A stretch of 64,000 bases of DNA from Amycolatopsis dendrobii (GCF_014145675.1 NZ_JACGZW010000018.1:1-64000); one strand, 5' to 3'. Shown: positions 8,781 through 17,897, counted from the first letter of the stretch. A program made the numbers and translations. Notes: generated by a model from the letters alone, not told the origin.

Positions 8781-9456
8781 ACTCGATCGCGGCCTCGCCC
8801 GCGACATCGGTCTCGTGTGCTTGGCCGACGCCCTCGTGGGCGTGTCCTACGGCGCCATCGCGGTGGGCTCCGGCTTCCCGCTGTGGGCGCCGATGCTGCT
8901 GTCCCTGCTGGTCTTCGCCGGCGCGTCGCAGTTCATGTTCGTCGGCATCGTCGCCTCGGGCGGCAACCCGCTCGCCGCGGTCGCCGCCGGGCTGCTGGTG
9001 AACGCGCGGCACGTGCCGTTCGGGTTCGCGGTCGGCGACGCGCTGGGACGCGGGCTGCCCGGGCGGCTGGCCGGAAGCCATCTGATGATCGACGAATCGG
9101 TGGCGTTCGCGTTGGCCCAGCGCGACGCGGCCCGGCGGCGGGCGGCGTACTGGGCGTGCGGCGTCGGCCTGTTCGTGTGCTGGAACCTCGGGGTCGTGGC
9201 GGGCGCGTTCGCCGGGTCCGCGATCAGCGACACCGACGCGTTCGGCCTGGACGCCGCTTTCCCGGCGGTGCTGCTGGCATTGGTGCTGCCGTCGCTGAAG
9301 GACCGGGCGTCGCGGCTGCCGGTGCTGATCGGCGTGGTGGTCGCGCTCGCGGCCACTCCCCTGCTCCCGGCGGGCCTGCCGGTGCTGCTGGCGCTGGTCG
9401 GAGTGGTCGCGGGAGCCGCGGCGAAGGAGCCGAAGTCCCTGGAAGGAGCGCACTGA
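8761..9456 (+). CDS. azlC: AzlC-family branched-chain amino acid exporter, large subunit
   Basis: 231 aa membrane protein with about six hydrophobic segments. The family signature region is present: GLVCLADALVGVSYGAIAV near the N terminus, then SLLVFAGASQFMFVG, and a central NARHVPFG. AzlC with AzlD forms a secondary exporter for branched-chain amino acids or analogues. The stop overlaps the azlD start (TGATG), indicating translational coupling. It is probably controlled by the divergent XRE-cupin regulator. Confidence 0.85.
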   Translation: MRSIWRTLDRGLARDIGLVCLADALVGVSYGAIAVGSGFPLWAPMLLSLLVFAGASQFMFVGIVASGGNPLAAVAAGLLVNARHVPFGFAVGDALGRGLPGRLAGSHLMIDESVAFALAQRDAARRRAAYWACGVGLFVCWNLGVVAGAFAGSAISDTDAFGLDAAFPAVLLALVLPSLKDRASRLPVLIGVVVALAATPLLPAGLPVLLALVGVVAGAAAKEPKSLEGAH

Positions 9457-9776
9457 TGGACGGCGCGGAACTGATCTTCGCGACGCTCGTGCTGGCGGCC
9501 GGGACGTTCGCGTTCCGGCTCGCCGGACCGCTGCTGCGCACGAAAGTGCGGTTGTCGCCGCGGGCCGAACGGCTGATGACGCTGTCGGCAGTAGTGCTGC
9601 TCGCCGCGCTGGTCGCGACCAGCGCGTTGACCGAGGGACAGGAATTCGCCGGGATCGCCCGGCCAGCCGGAGTACTGGTGGGCGGCGTGCTCGCGTGGCG
9701 GAAGGCTCCGTTCGTGGCGGTCGTGATCGCGGCCGCCGCGACGGCCGCGCTGCTGCGGCTCGCCGGGGTGCCGTAA
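9456..9776 (+). CDS. azlD: AzlD-family small exporter subunit
   Basis: 106 aa with three to four hydrophobic segments and the typical AzlD pattern of an RLAGPLL motif after the first helix and a GVLAWRKAPFVAVV segment near the end. Works with AzlC as a two-component amino acid exporter in the cytoplasmic membrane. The start overlaps the azlC stop by one base. Confidence 0.85.
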   Translation: MDGAELIFATLVLAAGTFAFRLAGPLLRTKVRLSPRAERLMTLSAVVLLAALVATSALTEGQEFAGIARPAGVLVGGVLAWRKAPFVAVVIAAAATAALLRLAGVP

Positions 9777-9851
9777 CCGATCTCGCAGAAATTGCGCAGC
9801 GCCTTTTCCGGACGAAATTCTCCTCGATCGAAAAGGCGCCCCCGGGAAATA

Positions 9852-9897
9852 CCGATCGGGAGGGGAAGACGAGTGCTCGCCTCCCCCTCCCGATCGG
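9852..9897. terminator. Bidirectional terminator between azlD and the M4 protease
   Basis: Perfect 14-bp stem CCGATCGGGAGGGG/CCCCTCCCGATCGG. The 18-base loop contains a further 4-bp hairpin (CGAG/CTCG, 9870-9879). It lies between convergent stops. Confidence 0.8.
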
Positions 9898-9916
9898 CGG
9901 GGAAATCAGTTTCGGT

Positions 9917-11509
9917 TCATCGAGCGGAAATCGCGCGCGAACCGGTCGGGCCGACCGCGCCGCACGTCGGCTCGTCCGGCTGGGCGGGCACGCTCACCGC
10001 GTCCCACGCCGCCTTCACGGAGTTGAATTCGGTGCAGCCGTTCGGGAAGAGGCTCTTCGCCGCGGTCAGCGTCCAGGTCCGGTAGCTCTGGTAGGAGCTG
10101 CCGCTGGTCTTGAGCAGCATCGCGTTGTAGAAGATCTTCACGGCGGTCTGCACGCCGAGCCCGGTCACAGTGGAGTTGTTGCACGTCGGGCTGGCCGGCT
10201 GGCCGTTGGTCGGGTTCGAACCCTCGGCGAGGAGGTAGAACCAGTGGTTGCCGGGGCCCGCCGCGGCGTGCACCTCGGTGCCGGGAATCGCGTCGTCGTA
10301 GCAGTTCTTGTGGCCGAGCTGGGACGGGTCGTACATGTTGCGGATCGGCCCGCTGCCGACGAGGTTCACCTGGTTGCCGACGAGGAAGTCCGGGACCGCG
10401 TACGGCGCGGGCTCGTTGGCGAACCATTCCGACGAGGCTCCGTAGACGTCCGCGACGAATTCCTGGGTGCCGGACCCGGACATGCTGCCCGGGGTGTGGT
10501 CGTCGATGCCGTGGCCGAACTCGTGCCCGATCACGTCGAGCGAGCCGATCCACTGGCCCGCGGTGTTGTTCCCGACCTGGACCTGGGTGCCGTCGTAGTA
10601 GGCGTTCTGCTCGTTGAGGCCGACGCGGATCGGCCAGGCGCCGCCGTTGCCGTCGAAGCTGTTGCGGCCCAGCCATTGCGTCAGCATCTTGTTCTCTTGC
10701 TGGATGCCGTACAGGGCGTCGGCGCAGCCGGTTTCCCGGTCGGTCTCGTCGCCGTTGCCCCAGCTGTCGGTCGACTTGGTGAAGGTCTGCTGGGTGTCCG
10801 CGTCCTGGCAGCTGAGGTTCGCGATGGTCGGATCGGTCATCGAGTAGCCGCCCGCGCCGTCCGAGGACGTGTCCAGATGCAGCGGCTCCGGGCCGTTCCA
10901 CACGCCCTGCGCGTCGCCGTAGGCCACGTGCTCCTGGGTGTGCAGGACCTTCCCGGTCATCGCGTCGACGACGACGTCCAGCTTGCTCGGCCCTTCCGCG
11001 TTCCGCCCGGTCACCCGCGTCGTCCAGGCGAGTTTCGGGCTGCCGAGGGCATAAGTGGCGAGCGTCGCGGGCTGCACGGTGTCCACAGTGGGCACCTGGG
11101 TGCGGGCGATCGCTTCGGCCTGCTTGGCGGTCAGCTTCGGCGACATGCTGGGCAGGTCGATCGCGGCGGTCTGCGCGACCGAGGTGGCGAGCACCTGCCC
11201 GGCGGAATTCGTGGCCACGACGAAGTCGCCGCCGATCACCGGAATGCCTTTGTAGGTGCGGTCGTAGGGCACGTACTTCAGGCCGTTGGTCGACGAGATC
11301 ACCTTGTGCTGCTGGAAAACGTCGTCCTTGCTGGCGTGCAGCGCGGCGGGCCGGGAGGCGACCAGCGCCTGCGCGGCGGTGGCCGCCGTGGCTTCGGCGG
11401 CCTGCGGACTCTGCGGTTCGAGCGGTTGCGCGTGGGCTGCGGTGGCCGTGGTGACGGCCCCGGCCAGCACCCCGGCTGCGAGCAGCACGAGCGGTCGGCG
11501 CGATTTCAT
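9917..11509 (-). CDS. Secreted M4-family (thermolysin-like) metalloprotease
   Basis: 530 aa preproenzyme. Residues 1-28 are a signal peptide (MKSRRP, hydrophobic core, AHA). The propeptide (about 40-190) has FTP/PepSY character and ends with the VLHTQEH segment. The catalytic domain has the zinc motif HEFGHG (first His near residue 329). The third ligand Glu is expected in the GTQEFVADVYGASSEW helix, and the C-terminal half carries the HAAAGPGNHWFYLLAEG helix with the proton-donor His. It would degrade extracellular protein. A GGAGGAG ribosome site lies 9 bases upstream. A perfect palindrome 130 bases upstream (11638-11650) may regulate it. Confidence 0.92.
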   Translation of the reverse strand: MKSRRPLVLLAAGVLAGAVTTATAAHAQPLEPQSPQAAEATAATAAQALVASRPAALHASKDDVFQQHKVISSTNGLKYVPYDRTYKGIPVIGGDFVVATNSAGQVLATSVAQTAAIDLPSMSPKLTAKQAEAIARTQVPTVDTVQPATLATYALGSPKLAWTTRVTGRNAEGPSKLDVVVDAMTGKVLHTQEHVAYGDAQGVWNGPEPLHLDTSSDGAGGYSMTDPTIANLSCQDADTQQTFTKSTDSWGNGDETDRETGCADALYGIQQENKMLTQWLGRNSFDGNGGAWPIRVGLNEQNAYYDGTQVQVGNNTAGQWIGSLDVIGHEFGHGIDDHTPGSMSGSGTQEFVADVYGASSEWFANEPAPYAVPDFLVGNQVNLVGSGPIRNMYDPSQLGHKNCYDDAIPGTEVHAAAGPGNHWFYLLAEGSNPTNGQPASPTCNNSTVTGLGVQTAVKIFYNAMLLKTSGSSYQSYRTWTLTAAKSLFPNGCTEFNSVKAAWDAVSVPAQPDEPTCGAVGPTGSRAISAR

Positions 11510-11637
11510 CGGCGGTGTTCTCCTCCGGACAGGCCGGATCAGGCCCGGGGGTGGGGGCCGGATTCGGAAGTGGAATGGGATCGAACCCCGCCAAGAGTCG
11601 GGTTTTTCCCAACTCCGGACAACCGACGAAGGTCGTT

Positions 11638-11650
11638 AAGTTGTCAACTT
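11638..11650. promoter_or_regulatory. Palindrome AAGTTG-T-CAACTT upstream of the M4 protease
   Basis: Perfect 13-base inverted repeat in an AT-richer patch of the divergent 444-base gap between the protease (start 11509) and the EF-G-like gene (start 11954). Possible operator; the binding factor is unknown. The rest of the gap shows no gene. Confidence 0.35.
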
Positions 11651-11953
11651 CGGCGCATCAGTGCCGATTTCCGGTGCGCGATTTCCGGAAATTCCTCTTT
11701 CCGCCCAAGAATCGCCACTCGCCCACCTCGGCAGCAGCCCGGCGTTCCGGATGAATCCGGCGGCAAAGCGCCCGCTAATCCTTTGCAGACAGTGAAACCA
11801 AGTCTGTCCACAGTGGAATCGGACGCTTCGGGGCGCGAGGAGCCCCGGATGAGCGAACGGCTGGTCCCGGGCCGTCCGCCTTGCTTCCCGGCGGGTCGCG
11901 GGTGTGTGATCGGGGACACAGTTCCGCCAACCGCCGTCGCTGAGGAGGCCGTC

Positions 11954-14065
11954 ATGGCCGACAAGCAGAACAGGAGTACCGACCCCGGGGCCGCCGTCGC
12001 TGTGGACGACCCCGCCAAGGTGCGCAACGTCGTCCTCGTCGGGCCTTCCGGGTCCGGGAAGACCACGCTCACCGAGGCACTGCTCGCCGCGTCCGGCACG
12101 GTGCCGCGCGCCGGTTCGGTCGTGGAGGGCACCACGGTGTGCGACCACGACCCCGCCGCGGTGCGCCAGCAGCGTTCGGTCGGGCTTTCCGTCGCCCCGG
12201 TGCTGCACGCCGGGCACAAAATCAACCTCATCGACACCCCGGGGTACGCCGATTTCGTGGGCGAGCTGCGGGCCGGGCTGAGGGCCGCGGACGCCGCGCT
12301 GTTCGTCGTCTGCGCCGCCGAGGGCGTGGACGCCGCCACCGTCGCCGTGTGGGAGGAATGCGCGTCGGTGGGCATGCCGCGCGCCGTCGTCGTGTCCCGG
12401 CTCGACCACCACCGTGCCGACGCACTCGCCGAGATCGCCGCCTGCCAAGCCGCCTTCGGCGCGGGCGTGCTGCCGCTGTACCTCCCGGTGCCGGAGGGCC
12501 TGGTCGGGCTCGTCACCCAGCGCCGCTACGACTACTCCGCCGGCTACCCGCCGCGCGTGGGCGAACCGGACCCGGACGTCGCCGACGAGTTCGCCGACGC
12601 CCGCAACGAACTGATCGAGGGCATCATCGCCGAGAGCGAGGACGAGACTCTCATGGACCGCTACCTCGGCGGCGAGGAGATCGCCGAGGACGTGCTGATC
12701 GCCGACCTCGAGACAGCCGTCGCGCGCGGTTCGTTCCATCCGGTGATCCCGGTGTGCGCGACCAGCGGGGTCGGGCTCGCCGAGGTGCTCGACGGCATCG
12801 TGCGGGCCTTCCCCTCTCCGCTTGAGCACACCCCGCCCGGCGTGACCAGCCCCGACGGCGCCGAGCACGCCGCGCTGTCCGCCGACCCGGCCGGTCCGCT
12901 CGCCGCCGAGGTCGTGCGCACCGCGGTCGACTCGTACGTGGGACGAGTTTCGCTCGTCCGGGTGTTTTCCGGGACGCTGCGCCCGGAGAACGCCGTGCAC
13001 GTCTCCGGCCACGGCCTCGCCGAGCGCGGCCACGAAGACCACGACGCCGACGAACGCGTCGCCCACCTCTACTCGCCGCTCGGCGCGAACCTGCGCGAGG
13101 TGCCGTTCTGCGTCGCGGGCGACCTGTGCGCGCTCACCAAAGTAGGTTCCGCCGAAACCGGCGACACCGTGTCGTCGCCGGACGATCCGCTGCTGATCAA
13201 ACCGTGGCGGATGCCCGAACCGCTGCTGCCGGTCGCTGTCGTCGCGAAGTCCCGCAGTGACGAGGACACGTTGTCCCGCAATCTGTCCCGGCTCGTCGCG
13301 GGCGATCCGACCCTGCGCTTGGAACGCAACGCCGAAACCGGGCAGCTCGTGCTGTGGTGCATGGGCGAGGCGCATTCGGAGGTCGTCCTGTCGCGGCTGC
13401 GCGCGGGCGGCGCGGACGTCGGCACCGAGCCGGTGCGGATCAGCCTGCGCTCCACTTTCGCGAAACCCGCGCGAGGCCACGGACGGCACGTGAAGCAGTC
13501 CGGCGGGCACGGGCAGTTCGCGGTGTGCGACATCGAGGTCGAACCGCTCCCGCGCGGCGGCGGGTTCGAGTTCGTGGACAAGGTGGTCGGCGGCGCGGTG
13601 CCGCACCAGTTCATCCCGAGCGTCGAGAAGGGCGTGCGCGCGCAGCTGGAACGCGGCGTCCAGGACGGGCATCCGGTGGTGGACGTGCGCGTGACGCTGA
13701 CCGACGGAAAGGCGCACAGCGTCGACTCGTCGGACGCCGCGTTCCAGACCGCGGGCGCGCTGGCCCTGCGGGAAGCGGCGGCGGCCAGCCGGATCTCGCT
13801 GCTGGAACCCCTGGACACGGTCGAGGTGAGCCTGCCGGACGAACACCTGGGCACGGTGCTGGGCGACCTGTCCTCCCGCCGCGGCCGGGTGCTGGGCACG
13901 GAATCCAGCGAAGGCGGGCACACCGTGGTGCACGCCGAGGTGCCCGCGGCGGAACTGCTGCGGTACGCGGTTGATCTGCGATCGCTGACCTCTGGGACGG
14001 CTACGTTCACGCGGCGGCATGCCCGGTTCGAGCCGATGCCGGAAGGGGCGGTCGTCACCTCGTGA
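11954..14065 (+). CDS. Elongation factor G-like GTPase (EF-G2 type)
   Basis: 703 aa with all EF-G domains. The G domain has the P-loop GPSGSGKTTL and the DTPGYADF switch. Domains III-V are complete, with a GHGQFAVCDIEVEP stretch in domain IV. Domain II is also present. The G4 guanine-specificity motif reads VSRLDH instead of NKxD, and the first switch is diverged, as in the EF-G-like group that accompanies true FusA in actinobacteria. These proteins lack the ribosome-coupled GTPase rate of FusA and their role is unsettled. The ATG follows a GAGGAGG site. The stop lies inside the first of two hairpins. Confidence 0.85.
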   Translation: MADKQNRSTDPGAAVAVDDPAKVRNVVLVGPSGSGKTTLTEALLAASGTVPRAGSVVEGTTVCDHDPAAVRQQRSVGLSVAPVLHAGHKINLIDTPGYADFVGELRAGLRAADAALFVVCAAEGVDAATVAVWEECASVGMPRAVVVSRLDHHRADALAEIAACQAAFGAGVLPLYLPVPEGLVGLVTQRRYDYSAGYPPRVGEPDPDVADEFADARNELIEGIIAESEDETLMDRYLGGEEIAEDVLIADLETAVARGSFHPVIPVCATSGVGLAEVLDGIVRAFPSPLEHTPPGVTSPDGAEHAALSADPAGPLAAEVVRTAVDSYVGRVSLVRVFSGTLRPENAVHVSGHGLAERGHEDHDADERVAHLYSPLGANLREVPFCVAGDLCALTKVGSAETGDTVSSPDDPLLIKPWRMPEPLLPVAVVAKSRSDEDTLSRNLSRLVAGDPTLRLERNAETGQLVLWCMGEAHSEVVLSRLRAGGADVGTEPVRISLRSTFAKPARGHGRHVKQSGGHGQFAVCDIEVEPLPRGGGFEFVDKVVGGAVPHQFIPSVEKGVRAQLERGVQDGHPVVDVRVTLTDGKAHSVDSSDAAFQTAGALALREAAAASRISLLEPLDTVEVSLPDEHLGTVLGDLSSRRGRVLGTESSEGGHTVVHAEVPAAELLRYAVDLRSLTSGTATFTRRHARFEPMPEGAVVTS

Positions 14066-14101
14066 GTGCTGGCACCGGTTAGCACCGGTGCCGCCACTCA
14101 C
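14062..14101. terminator. Hairpin overlapping the EF-G-like stop codon
   Basis: 18-base arms starting GTGAGTG and ending CACTCAC with two mismatches and a 4-base loop. The stop codon is within the left arm. First of a tandem pair with 14138-14177. Confidence 0.6.
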
Positions 14102-14137
14102 GACCTGCCCGCGCAGGCAACCCACCGCCACAGCCTT

Positions 14138-14177
14138 GTGAGCGCCTATACCGGTTCTAACCGGCATAGGCGCTCAC
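14138..14177. terminator. Second hairpin between convergent genes
   Basis: Arms GTGAGCGCCTAT/ATAGGCGCTCAC (12 bp), one mismatch, then CCGGTT/AACCGG (6 bp) with a 2-base centre. It ends three bases before the XdhC-like stop and shares the outer GTGAG and inner CCGGT pattern of the first hairpin. Bidirectional terminator. Confidence 0.65.
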
Positions 14178-14180
14178 GAG

Positions 14181-14693
14181 TCAGAACTCGAACCCGCCCG
14201 GTCGCCCGTTGCGGTCCGCCACCAGCCCCGCCAGTGTCGCGATCGCGATCTCCGCCGGGGTGCGCGAGCCGATGTTCAGCCCGACCGGCCGGTGCACCCT
14301 CGCGATGTCCGGTTCCGCCACGCCCAGTGCGCGCAGAGCCTCGACGTGCGGGCCCGGATGCCGCGGGTTGCCCAGCACGCCCACCCATCGCGTCGGCGTC
14401 GCCAGTGCGGCTTGCAGGACCGTTCCGAGTTCCGGGCGGTGGTGGTCGGTCACGACGACGTCCGCGTCCGGGCCCGGGGCGGGTGCGGTGGTGCGGACTT
14501 CGACGCCTTCAGGGGCATCGGTGGCCCGTGCCTCGTCCGGTTCGAACAGAACGGCGCGGTAGCCCAGATCGGCGGCGTAGCGCAGGAGGTACCGGGCCAC
14601 TGGCGAGGCGAACACGGCCACCAGGGTCCGTTCGGCGGGCGGCTCTTCGACCTCGCCGTGTGCGACGGCGCAGGCATCGGGTTCGGTCGTCAT
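14181..14693 (-). CDS. XdhC-family protein (Rossmann half)
   Basis: 170 aa. It matches the C-terminal Rossmann part of XdhC/CoxI proteins, which insert or sulfurate the molybdenum cofactor of xanthine and CO dehydrogenases. A VAVFASPVARYLLRYA strand-helix is followed by VVVTDHH, WVGVLGN and the diagnostic PVGLNIGSRTPAEIAIA near the C terminus. The N-terminal XdhC cysteine domain is absent. No xanthine dehydrogenase genes are in the window. It lies 15 bases after the 14709 gene and may be the last gene of the pimA operon. Confidence 0.75.
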   Translation of the reverse strand: MTTEPDACAVAHGEVEEPPAERTLVAVFASPVARYLLRYAADLGYRAVLFEPDEARATDAPEGVEVRTTAPAPGPDADVVVTDHHRPELGTVLQAALATPTRWVGVLGNPRHPGPHVEALRALGVAEPDIARVHRPVGLNIGSRTPAEIAIATLAGLVADRNGRPGGFEF

Positions 14694-14708
14694 GCGGCTC
14701 AGTCTGCC

Positions 14709-15194
14709 TCAGAGGTCCGGCTCGGCGAATTCGAAGTACTCCGGCAGCGGAGCGGTCCCGGCGAGCTTGAAGTACCGCACCTTCCGGCGCCGCCGCAGCG
14801 CCAAGGTGTCGCGCACGGCGTCGTTGTGCACGCGGCGGGCGATGACGACCCGGTGTTCGGCGTCGGTCAGTTCCTCGGCGAGCACGGCTGGCAGGCGAGA
14901 CCGGTCGATCGGGGCCAGGACGAGCGTCAGTTCGTTTTCCGCGGCCTCGCGGTCCGGTCGCGCGGCAGCCTCGGCGCGGGCGGCTGCGGCGTGCAGGCCG
15001 GCACCGTCGTGCAGGACCGCGGCGACGGCTCGGGCGACCACGGCTCGGCGCGCGAGAGCGGCTTCCAGTGCGGCCCAGCCGGCATCGGTCCGCACGTGCA
15101 GGCGGTCGAGGCGGTTCGCGGTGGCGACCAGGAACAGGCCGCCGAGCACCACGATCGCGGCCGCCGCCACGAGCAGCCACACCAGCACCGTCAC
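14709..15194 (-). CDS. Single-span membrane protein of the pimA operon
   Basis: 161 aa. One N-terminal transmembrane helix (residues about 3-24) is followed by a LemA-like helical segment (ANRLDRLHVRTDAGWAALEAAL) and a long Arg/Ala-rich coiled region. The GTG start overlaps the pimA stop by four bases. In mycobacteria the gene after pimA encodes a membrane protein (Rv2609c type) with a C-terminal NUDIX domain; only the N-terminal type of region is present here. Function unknown. Confidence 0.7.
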   Translation of the reverse strand: MTVLVWLLVAAAAIVVLGGLFLVATANRLDRLHVRTDAGWAALEAALARRAVVARAVAAVLHDGAGLHAAAARAEAAARPDREAAENELTLVLAPIDRSRLPAVLAEELTDAEHRVVIARRVHNDAVRDTLALRRRRKVRYFKLAGTAPLPEYFEFAEPDL

Positions 15195-16345
15195 GCGAGC
15201 TCCCGCTCCCCCGCCGCGACCAGCCGGGGATCCGCCGCGATGGCTGTCTCGTACACCCGCAGCACCTGTGTGACCACGACCCCCCAGTCGTACGCGGTCA
15301 CGCGCTCGCCTGCCGCGGCCGCGAGCGACGCCCGGTGTGCCGGGTCGCCCAGCAACTCGCGCAAGCCGTCAGCCAGGGAAGCCGGGTCGCCGGTCGTGGT
15401 GAGCATTCCGGCGCGGCCGTCGTCGAGGACGCGGCGGAACGAGTCGAGGCCGCTCGCCAGCACCGGAGTGCCCGCGGCCATCGCCTCGGTGAGGATCATC
15501 CCGAAGCTTTCGCCGCCGGTGTTGGGCGCGCAGTAGACGTCGACACTGCGCAGCGCCCGCGCCTTCGTCTCGTCGTCGACCTGGCCCAGCAGCTCGATGT
15601 GCGGCCACAGCTGCGGCCCCGCCATCTTCCGCAGCTGGTCCGGCTCGCCGCGGCCGACCACGAGCAGCCGCAGGTCCTCGAACTCCGGCAACAGCCGCCG
15701 CGCGGCCTCCAGCAGCACGTCCATGCCCTTGCGCGGTTCGGTGAACCGCCCGACGAACCCGATCGTCCCGCCCGCGCGCGGGTAGCCCTCCAGCGGCAGC
15801 GCACGGGAGAAGAACTCGACGTCGACGCCGTTCGGGATCTCGACCGCGTCGCCGCCCGCGTGCTCCACCTGCACCCGCCGGGCCAGCGCCGACACCGCGA
15901 TCCGCGCGGTGATCTTCTCCAGCAGCGGACGCAGCACCGGCTGGAACGCCGCCAGCGTCCGCGAGCGCGTCGTCGCGGTGTGGAAGGTGGCCACGATCGG
16001 CCCGTCCGCGACCTTCAGCGCCAGCAGCGACAGGCTCGGCGCGGCGGGCTCGTGCAGGTGCAGCACGTCGAAGCCGTTGTCCCGGATCCACCGCCGCACC
16101 CGGGCGTAGGACACCGGCCCGAACTGCAGCCGCGCGACCGAGCCGTTGTACGGGATCCCCAGCGCCTTGCCCGCCGGGTGCACGAAATCCGGCAGCTGGG
16201 CGTCCTCGTCCGCCGGAGCCAGCACCGACACCCGGTGCCCGCGTTCGAGCAGCGCCTTCGCCAGGTCGATCACGTGCCCCTGGACCCCGCCGGGGACGTC
16301 GAACGAGTACGGGCACACGATCCCGATCTTCAACCCGCGCGCCAC
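15191..16345 (-). CDS. pimA: Phosphatidyl-myo-inositol mannosyltransferase PimA
   Basis: 384 aa GT4 GT-B enzyme. It moves mannose from GDP-mannose to the 2-position of phosphatidylinositol on the inner membrane face, the first step of phosphatidylinositol-mannoside synthesis. The N terminus is KIGIVCPYSFDVPGGVQGHV, the typical PimA glycine loop. The C-terminal half has GRFTEPRKGMDVLLEA and the donor-site motif GESFGMILTEAMAAGTPVLAS with the EX7E glutamates. Operon order with pgsA and PatA supports the specific assignment. Confidence 0.92.
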   Translation of the reverse strand: MARGLKIGIVCPYSFDVPGGVQGHVIDLAKALLERGHRVSVLAPADEDAQLPDFVHPAGKALGIPYNGSVARLQFGPVSYARVRRWIRDNGFDVLHLHEPAAPSLSLLALKVADGPIVATFHTATTRSRTLAAFQPVLRPLLEKITARIAVSALARRVQVEHAGGDAVEIPNGVDVEFFSRALPLEGYPRAGGTIGFVGRFTEPRKGMDVLLEAARRLLPEFEDLRLLVVGRGEPDQLRKMAGPQLWPHIELLGQVDDETKARALRSVDVYCAPNTGGESFGMILTEAMAAGTPVLASGLDSFRRVLDDGRAGMLTTTGDPASLADGLRELLGDPAHRASLAAAAGERVTAYDWGVVVTQVLRVYETAIAADPRLVAAGERELA

Positions 16346-16350
16346 CCGGG

Positions 16351-17253
16351 TCAGCTCGCTTCTTCCAGCGCCGTCGCCGCGGAATCGGCGGGCCAGAACG
16401 GCTGCAGCATGTGCCAGTCGGCCGGATGCGCGGCGATGTCGCCGGCGAACACATCGGCCAGCGCCTGGGTCGCGGCGGGCACCTCGGCGCGCTGCGTGAC
16501 GCGGATCCGCGGGTGGATCCGGATCTCCCAGCCGTCCTCGGTGAACCAGCAGCCGGTCGGCAGCAGCGCCGCGCCGGTGGTGGCGGCCAGCCGCGCCGGG
16601 CCGGGCGGCAGGTGCGTCTGCTCGCCGAAAAACCGCACCGGGATCCCGGACGACGTCAGGTCCCGGTCCCCCAGCAGGACCACCACCTTGTTTTCGCGCA
16701 GCCGCCGCAGCAGCAGCCGCATCGCCGCGCTGTCGCCGGTCAGCGGCACGATCTCGAAGCCGAGCGACTCCCGGAACGACACGAACCGGCGGTACAGCGA
16801 TTCGGGCTTGAGCCGCTCCGCGACCGTGGTGAAAGTGCCCGCGTAGCTGGCGAGCCAGACTCCCGCGATGTCCCAGTTCCCGCTGTGCGGCAGCGTCATC
16901 ACCGCACCGTTGCCCTCGGCGAGCGCGGCGTCGATGTTCTCCGCGCCGGTCACCGTCACCTGCTTGGCGACCGCCGCGTGGTCCATCGCCGGGAGCCGGA
17001 AGGTCTCGAACCAGTACCGCGCGTACGACCGCATCGCGCGCCGGACCAGCTCGTCCAGCTCCGCTTCGCCCGCCTGCGGGACGACGCGGGCGAGGTTGGC
17101 GCGCAGCTGCCGCACTCCCCCGCCGCCGCGCCGCGCGGCCATGTCGGCGCCGAAGGCGAACGTCGCCGACCCGAACGACTTCGGCAGCCGCCGCGTGAGC
17201 CGCCAGCCCGTCGCGTAGCCGAACTCGCTGAGCCGCTGGGACAGTGTGCTCAC
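16351..17253 (-). CDS. Phosphatidylinositol mannoside acyltransferase (PatA/Rv2611c type)
   Basis: 300 aa of the LpxL/HtrB acyltransferase superfamily. It transfers a fatty acyl chain to mannose of PIM1/PIM2. The H-x4-D catalytic motif is in LPHSGNWDIAG, followed by VAERLKPESLYRRF and a conserved LLGDRDLTSSGIPVRFFG stretch. The GTG start overlaps the pgsA stop by four bases (GTGA), so the two are coupled. Fits its place between pgsA and pimA. Confidence 0.9.
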   Translation of the reverse strand: MSTLSQRLSEFGYATGWRLTRRLPKSFGSATFAFGADMAARRGGGGVRQLRANLARVVPQAGEAELDELVRRAMRSYARYWFETFRLPAMDHAAVAKQVTVTGAENIDAALAEGNGAVMTLPHSGNWDIAGVWLASYAGTFTTVAERLKPESLYRRFVSFRESLGFEIVPLTGDSAAMRLLLRRLRENKVVVLLGDRDLTSSGIPVRFFGEQTHLPPGPARLAATTGAALLPTGCWFTEDGWEIRIHPRIRVTQRAEVPAATQALADVFAGDIAAHPADWHMLQPFWPADSAATALEEAS

Positions 17254-17897
17254 GGTTGCGCCCCGCCCGCCGACGAGCCGGCCTGTTTCGCCGCGGCCGC
17301 CCGCGCCGCGCTCGCCACCGCCGCCGCCCGCTGCAGCAGCGTGACCACCGACAGCACGGCGAGCAGCCACAGCGTGATCTCGACGGTGTAGGGCACGCCC
17401 AGCCCGTGCAGCCCGGTGCCGACGAGGGCGATGATGAGCCGCTCCGCGCGTTCCACCAGCCCGCCGTCGGCTTCGAGGCCGGACGCTTCGGCGCGCGCCT
17501 TCACGTAGGAGATGACCTGGGCGAGCACGAGGCAGATCAGCGCGGCGGCCGCGGCCCGGTTGTTGTGGTCCTGCACGAAGCACCACCACGCGATCGCGGC
17601 GAACAGCGCGCCGTCGACCAGCCGGTCGCAGGTCGCGTCGAGCACCGCGCCGAAGGGCGTGCCGTACCCGCGGGCGCGGGCCATCGCGCCGTCGAGCAGG
17701 TCGAGCATGGCGAAGCCCCACACGGTGAACGTGCCCCACAGCAGCATCCCCTGCGGGAAGAACGCCAGCGCGCACGCGACGGCGCCCGCGGTGCCGAGCA
17801 CGGTCATCGCGTTCGGGGTCAGTCCGGCGCGGACCAGGGCGGCGCCGATCGGGTCCGTCACGCGGGAGACCGAGGCACGGGCGAAAATGTTGAGCAT
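17250..17897 (-). CDS. pgsA: Phosphatidylinositol phosphate synthase
   Basis: 215 aa integral membrane CDP-alcohol phosphotransferase. The signature DGAMARARGYGTPFGAVLD, plus a final Asp four residues on, gives the complete D-G-x2-A-R-x8-G-x3-D-x3-D set. It makes phosphatidylinositol phosphate from CDP-diacylglycerol and inositol phosphate, feeding PatA and PimA. Six hydrophobic helices and an Ala-rich tail. The gene content thrS-HIT-pgsA-PatA-pimA is the conserved actinobacterial arrangement. Confidence 0.92.
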   Translation of the reverse strand: MLNIFARASVSRVTDPIGAALVRAGLTPNAMTVLGTAGAVACALAFFPQGMLLWGTFTVWGFAMLDLLDGAMARARGYGTPFGAVLDATCDRLVDGALFAAIAWWCFVQDHNNRAAAAALICLVLAQVISYVKARAEASGLEADGGLVERAERLIIALVGTGLHGLGVPYTVEITLWLLAVLSVVTLLQRAAAVASAARAAAAKQAGSSAGGAQP

